Shown here: positions 8,970 through 12,102 of the stretch, one piece after another
How the letters are laid out: each line of letters starts with the position of its first letter
How positions within the stretch are numbered: the first letter of the stretch is position 1
Assembly (NCBI GenBank): GCA_046498405.1
Contig: JAWOAS010000127.1
Location: forward strand, 1 to 12,102
DNA length: 12,102 nt
Direction of reading: 5' to 3'
Source: T1Sed10-49 sp046498405
Lineage (GTDB): Bacteria > Actinomycetota > Nitriliruptoria > Euzebyales > Egibacteraceae
Program-made: the position numbers and the translations under genes
Notes under the pieces: generated by a model
What the model was told of the DNA's origin: nothing
Seen by the model: the letters and a program-made list of their open reading frames with translations, nothing else
Database searches by the model: none

Positions 8970-11001
8970 GCCGGAGGCAGACGTCGCGGGTGGCCTCCGA
9001 CCGCCAAACCACAACTCCGTACTCCGCCTCGACCGGGGCAGCCACAGAAATATACTCGTAAGGGGTTTGGCCCGCTTCTCCAGTTTGCGGCTTGCTCGAA
9101 TGGGCGACATACGCCCATTCCTCAGCGTCGCCATCCCAATAGTACAGCGCCAGATCGTAGTCCTGGTCGACAGCGGTCCAGTCATCCCAGTGCAAGGCAA
9201 CTCGAATGGGATACCCGCTCGGGATCACCCAGAAAGTTCCATCTCCCGGCCCGAACAAGTTCACAACCCGATCGCCTGCCCATATATGCGCATTGGAGCC
9301 ACTGTCGTCGTATATCCCGCTCCAGCTCTGCTCTGCATAGTTGCCGGCGGGGGCAACATAGAGTATTCCACTCGAGCGCGCCTGGCTCACGATGTCCGCC
9401 AGCGCCCCCGTGCCATCTCCTGGACCACTTAGGGACCAGGTGACGTCCCCCACGATGACGTCTGCACCATCGGCGACAGCCTGGTCCACGGCTTTGCCGA
9501 ACTCGACAACTGTCGAGATCTTGTGTAGATCCAGTACCGCTTCTGGAGCCATGCCATGCACGACCTCGGCGGCGGCCGTCCCGCTGCGGGAACCCGCCAT
9601 ACCCGTCTCTGTCCAGTCGTAGATGTTGACGGTAGCGGGAAGATCAGTACCCAGCAGACCGTCGTAGTCGGTGAACCCGAGTGACACAACAGCCACTCTG
9701 ACGCCCGACCCCGTATACCCTGCTGCGTGCCACGCCGCCGCGTTGGACGGGCCCACGCTTTCGCTACTCACCGCCGCAGGTCCATCGGCCGCCGCAGAGA
9801 CCGGACGCCAGGGCTCCCGGACGAGCTGCACATCCGAGCGCTCGACCAGCGAGTCGAGTGCGTTCAAGGGAACCAGAGCCTGTAGCAACCCTCCATAGTG
9901 ATGCTGACAATCTCCACCGAGGGACTCGACCGCCCTCTTGACGTCAGCGATACTCCTGTCCGCGGTCTCTATGACCACCTGCGCGCGGCCGTCAGTCTGC
10001 AATACCGGTTGCGGCGAGACGGACTCGATCTCCTCTCGTCCCGCGCGATGGGCTCGCAGCAGGCGGCTTAGGGTTGAATCCAGCTTGGGATCGCCCTTTG
10101 AGGGCTGCTCAAGAGCGGAAACATGCTGCAGAGCCTCCGCTGGCAGGACCGTTGTCTCACCAAGCCGATCTGCAGTCGGCAGGGAGACAGCGACCGACGT
10201 CCCAGCCGTGCTGGTTGGCCCGTACGCGGGTTCAGGCGTTGGTTCGCCGACTCTTCCAGCTACCATCCCCTGGGCCCACGGCCACAGGAAATCCGGCACT
10301 TCGTGTCGAATCGGACGGAGACCATCCGTTGCCGCGCTGGCCACTGGGTCGGGCACGCCCGCAGTGCTGGCGATATCCGTAGGCGTCACGTCCACACCCC
10401 AGTACTTGGTCTGCGTGCCTGCCAGATTCATGATGCGCAGGAACTGGGTAGTGCTGCCCGCTGCCGCAGGTTGCGTCTGCTTCAGCGTCCTGCTGTTGGT
10501 CAAAGCCCCCTCAACCGTCAGCGTGCGATCCGTCAGGTCCAAGACAGCTCCCGCGTTGATGGTCAGGTTGTTGGCCTGGGCGTCGGCGCTGGAGATGATG
10601 GGGTCACTCGCAACATCGGGGATGGTGACATCCTCGCTGGAGGTAGGCACGCCATTTGGCGTCCAGTTGCCCGCTGTGTGCCAGTCCCTATTTGTGCTCC
10701 CGTTCCAGGTCCGCGAGGCCGCGCTCACGGCCTCCATCCCTTCAACCGCCAGTTGATCCAGATGGCTCAGATCAAAACGAGGTGGCACATATCCATAGGA
10801 GTCGGCGGGTGGCTCCTCCAGGTAGGCTAGAAACTCAGGATTCAGCGGAGCGACCTGGGGTTCCCAGCCGTCCTCTGGTACTCGCGGGTCCGCCCCCGCT
10901 GGCATCGCGGTAGTGACCAACGTCAACACCATAGCCGCCATCAGCAGCGACCGCCAAGCAACTTGTGAAGGACTATTCCATCGGCTGGCAAGGCTATTCA
11001 T
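8940..11001 (-). pseudogene. Secreted subtilase-like protein, 3' end missing, catalytic Asp and His substituted
   Basis: About 688 codons read as a secreted multidomain protein. Residues 1-37 look like a signal peptide: R17, a hydrophobic core at 19-33, likely cleavage after AGA at 35-37. Residues 98-175 match an adhesin-type beta module (TWNGSTNRDW, GNWTPNGVPTSSEDVTIP). Residues 430-560 are a subtilisin-like S8 fold: GVRVAVVSLGF, GTAAAEVVHGMAPEA and ILYVAPAGN. N554 keeps the oxyanion Asn. The catalytic Asp position holds S440 and the His position S473. Residues 570-682 look like the beta-sandwich insert typical of this branch (HWDDW, DYDLALYYWD). The GTSxAxPH serine motif should follow but is cut off at the junction. 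The frame runs on to 8575 only as antisense of the glycosyltransferase. AAAGGA precedes the ATG. Codons such as TCA, AGT and ATA set it apart from genes to the left. It could be a pseudoprotease or a fragment of one. Confidence 0.75.
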
Positions 11002-11572
11002 CTCACGCGGTCCTTTCTGTAGGTCCTATCCTCACGCTCGAAAGAGTTGAGTTAGGAGCTTTCTGAGAGGCGGACTCAAAGATCCGCATCACGTCCCCAC
11101 AGCCGATGACCGTGTGCTTCTCTCCTATCCTGACACACCGAGGGCTGGCTCTTGGTCTATCATCAGCTCCCTGACCTCCAGCCTCTGCCCGCGACCTGTC
11201 GATCCGGTGGCCACCCACTGCGCGTCCATTCGCTGGTGGTGCGCCGGGCTGATCTGGCTATGTCCCTGCTCCGTCGCACTCGCCCGGCTCTCTCGTCCGC
11301 CGTGGTCCGGTGCCCGATGGAGGAAGCCACCCTTGAGGTACAAACGGGCGAACCGCCGTGGCCTTCCACAGGCAGTCCGACCCTGCAGACCGGCTACCTG
11401 TTGTTGCTTCGAATCGGCTGGTGTGCCTTCGCTGAGCGGTCCTGAAAGGAGTCGGCACTGATCAGCGGTACAACGGGAAAGGTTCCCTTGATCCTGAGCC
11501 AGCTTCCTGACGTGGGGCCGGGGAGGGGTGCCGGATCTGTGGGTGCTGCTCCGGAGGCCCGATCATCAGGTT
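11002..11572 (-). other. Long presumed 5' leader of the secreted-protein gene, no gene seen
   Basis: Between the leftward promoter at 11579-11607 and the ATG at 11001 lie about 570 bases. Short open frames exist on both strands (for instance 11125-11343 leftward and 11114-11461 rightward), but none has a good ribosome site or recognisable sequence. A small hairpin GGGAA/TTCCC lies near 11476-11488. I match no known riboswitch class. The stretch may be an untranslated leader or the remains of decayed genes. Confidence 0.4.
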
Positions 11573-11578
11573 GCCGCT

Positions 11579-11607
11579 AGTATACCATCGGGGGGTACCC
11601 CTGTCAA
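11579..11607 (-). promoter_or_regulatory. Leftward sigma70/SigA-type promoter with extended -10
   Basis: Read leftward, TTGACA (11607-11602), a 17-base spacer and TATACT (11584-11579) form a near-consensus promoter. TGG directly before TATACT adds an extended -10. Transcription would start near 11572 and head toward the secreted-protein gene. The spacer contains the perfect palindrome GGGGTACCCC (11592-11601), placed where a repressor could block polymerase. Box match and spacing are seen directly; activity and operator role are inferred. Confidence 0.75.
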
Positions 11608-11617
11608 GGCAAGGGTG

Positions 11618-11652
11618 ACTGTTTCTCCTTTGGTGAGAAAGGGCGAGACAGT
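11618..11652. repeat. Nested inverted repeat between the two divergent promoters
   Basis: TTTCTC (11622-11627) pairs with GAGAAA (11635-11640) around a seven-base loop. Outside it ACTGT (11618-11622) can pair with ACAGT (11648-11652) across a bulge on one side. It lies 10 bases upstream of the leftward -35 box, in the 110 bases separating the two promoters, a usual place for a regulator binding both. Function is a guess. Confidence 0.4.
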
Positions 11653-11717
11653 GCTTCCCCAATGGTGGCGGAACCTCAGGAAGCGAAGAACGCACCCACG
11701 TCGTAGCCAGGCGGGCA

Positions 11718-11746
11718 TTGCTCTCCGTGGCATGATGTGATATAAT
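11718..11746 (+). promoter_or_regulatory. Strong rightward sigma70/SigA-type promoter with extended -10
   Basis: TTGCTC (11718-11723), a 17-base spacer and a perfect TATAAT (11741-11746) form a strong promoter. TGA directly before the -10 fits the extended TGn element. Transcription would start near 11753. The local AT-rich patch stands out sharply. No long reading frame follows; a structured region and an intrinsic terminator do. Confidence 0.8.
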
Positions 11747-11752
11747 ATGTAC

Positions 11753-12017
11753 GGAGAGTCTCAATTGCGAAGACGGCGCTTAACCACGAAAGGAGGGGTC
11801 ATCATCAATCAAGGCTCACGCTGAGCGATCAGAACGCAAGCTCCGCCCTCCCCGCCCGGGAGCGCATCGGTTACATCGCTGACGTCCACGGGCGATGAGC
11901 GGAGCACTGACCATCACCTCGGCCTGATTCCCGGACGAGAGCCAACACATTAGCTACCCCAGCCCATAGGCTTCTCATACGCCTTATGACAACCCGCGTT
12001 GTCGTAGGGCTTTCTTA
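11753..12017 (+). ncRNA. Candidate structured leader (attenuator) or small RNA of about 265 nt
   Basis: This stretch runs from the predicted start of the promoter at 11718-11746 to the T-rich tail of the terminator at 11981-12017. Several helices can be drawn. GCTCA/TGAGC pair at 11814-11818 and 11822-11826. GCTCCGC (11840-11846) pairs with GCGGAGC (11899-11905). The latter encloses CATCGC (11874-11879) with GCGATG (11892-11897). A strong ribosome-site sequence AGGAGG (11791-11796) has no ATG, GTG or TTG in range. The only short frame I would note is ten codons from ATG 11895 (MSGALTITSA), with a weak ribosome site and none of the repeated amino acids of a classical attenuator peptide. I could not match it to 6S, tmRNA, RNase P, SRP, T-box or common riboswitch signatures. 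It may be a cis leader of a gene beyond the window, or a free small RNA. Confidence 0.5.
11981..12017 (+). terminator. Intrinsic terminator with possible competing antiterminator
   Basis: Bases 11981-11993 pair with 11998-12010 over 13 base pairs, two of them G-U, around the loop CCGC. TTTCTTA (12011-12017) follows directly, so the orientation is rightward. The 5' arm GCCTTATG (11981-11988) can instead pair with CATAGGC (11965-11971) with one bulged base, and CTTATG (11983-11988) with CATAAG (12021-12026). Mutually exclusive pairing of this kind is typical of attenuators. Confidence 0.65.
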
Positions 12018-12102
12018 CTACATAAGAGCTGTCTGGGCGAATTCCCCGCTGCGCGGACCGAGAGGTCATTGACGAGACAACCGTGCGCGGCGACGGGAGG
12101 GC
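12018..12102. other. Window end after the terminator, no gene identified
   Basis: The last 85 bases have no stop-free frame I can assign with confidence. GGGAGGG near 12095-12101 could be a ribosome site for a gene starting just beyond the window, which would make the preceding RNA its regulated leader. This cannot be settled from the window. Confidence 0.25.

Noticed and set aside
7980..9200. Upstream continuation of the pgm frame to 9200
   Set aside because: It runs antisense through the glycosyltransferase and the composition junction. The ATG at 7979 has a strong ribosome site and the family N-terminus.
11400..11420. TTCGAAT resembling a tRNA T-loop
   Set aside because: No matching acceptor, D or anticodon stems can be drawn around it on either strand.
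11114..11461. Rightward 115-codon frame and overlapping leftward frames in the lower-GC region
   Set aside because: Several frames on both strands overlap with similar lengths, none has a good ribosome site, and none resembles a known protein or transposase.

Overview
The window joins two unlike pieces of DNA. Bases 1 to about 8936 are very GC-rich and tightly packed. They have GC-loaded third codon positions, short gaps and Shine-Dalgarno or leaderless starts, which fits a high-GC actinobacterium-like genome (inference; the order cannot be told from this). From about 8940 to the end the DNA is clearly less GC-rich: the 60-base line starting at 4801 has 50 G/C, the line starting at 9481 has 33. 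Codon use changes too, and the long gene there resembles secreted subtilase-like proteins I associate with Chloroflexota and similar bacteria. Both genes that meet at the boundary are cut off there.

Left part. The window opens with the last codons of a possible proline-rich protein and a perfect hairpin. Next come a leftward UMF1-type MFS permease (310-1668) and, divergent from it across a 45-bp tandem repeat, a small two-helix membrane protein (1826-2194). A leftward GH65 disaccharide phosphorylase (2220-4598) is divergent from a class III-like sirtuin (4765-5619). The sirtuin converges, with a 9-bp gap and a shared hairpin, on a leftward pair: phosphoglucomutase (6348-7979) followed by a DUF429 protein (5629-6339). 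Divergent from pgm is a GT4-type glycosyltransferase (8202 onward) that stops before its C-terminal sugar-nucleotide site.

The left part has a carbohydrate theme. GH65 splits an alpha-linked disaccharide with phosphate, Pgm interconverts glucose phosphates, the MFS protein may move a solute, and the GT4 enzyme would use an activated sugar. One step is missing here: characterised GH65 phosphorylases release beta-glucose 1-phosphate, whereas Pgm works on the alpha anomer.

Right part. A leftward secreted protein (11001 to about 8940) has a signal peptide, an adhesin-like beta domain and a subtilisin-like fold. Its catalytic Asp and His positions both hold Ser, and its 3' end is missing. Upstream lie about 1.1 kb without a convincing gene but with two strong divergent sigma70-type promoters. 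The left one would give the secreted-protein gene a leader of about 570 nt. The right one drives an RNA of about 265 nt ending in a good intrinsic terminator, whose 5' arm can also pair with upstream sequence. This looks like an attenuator or a small RNA and is the least explained element in the window.
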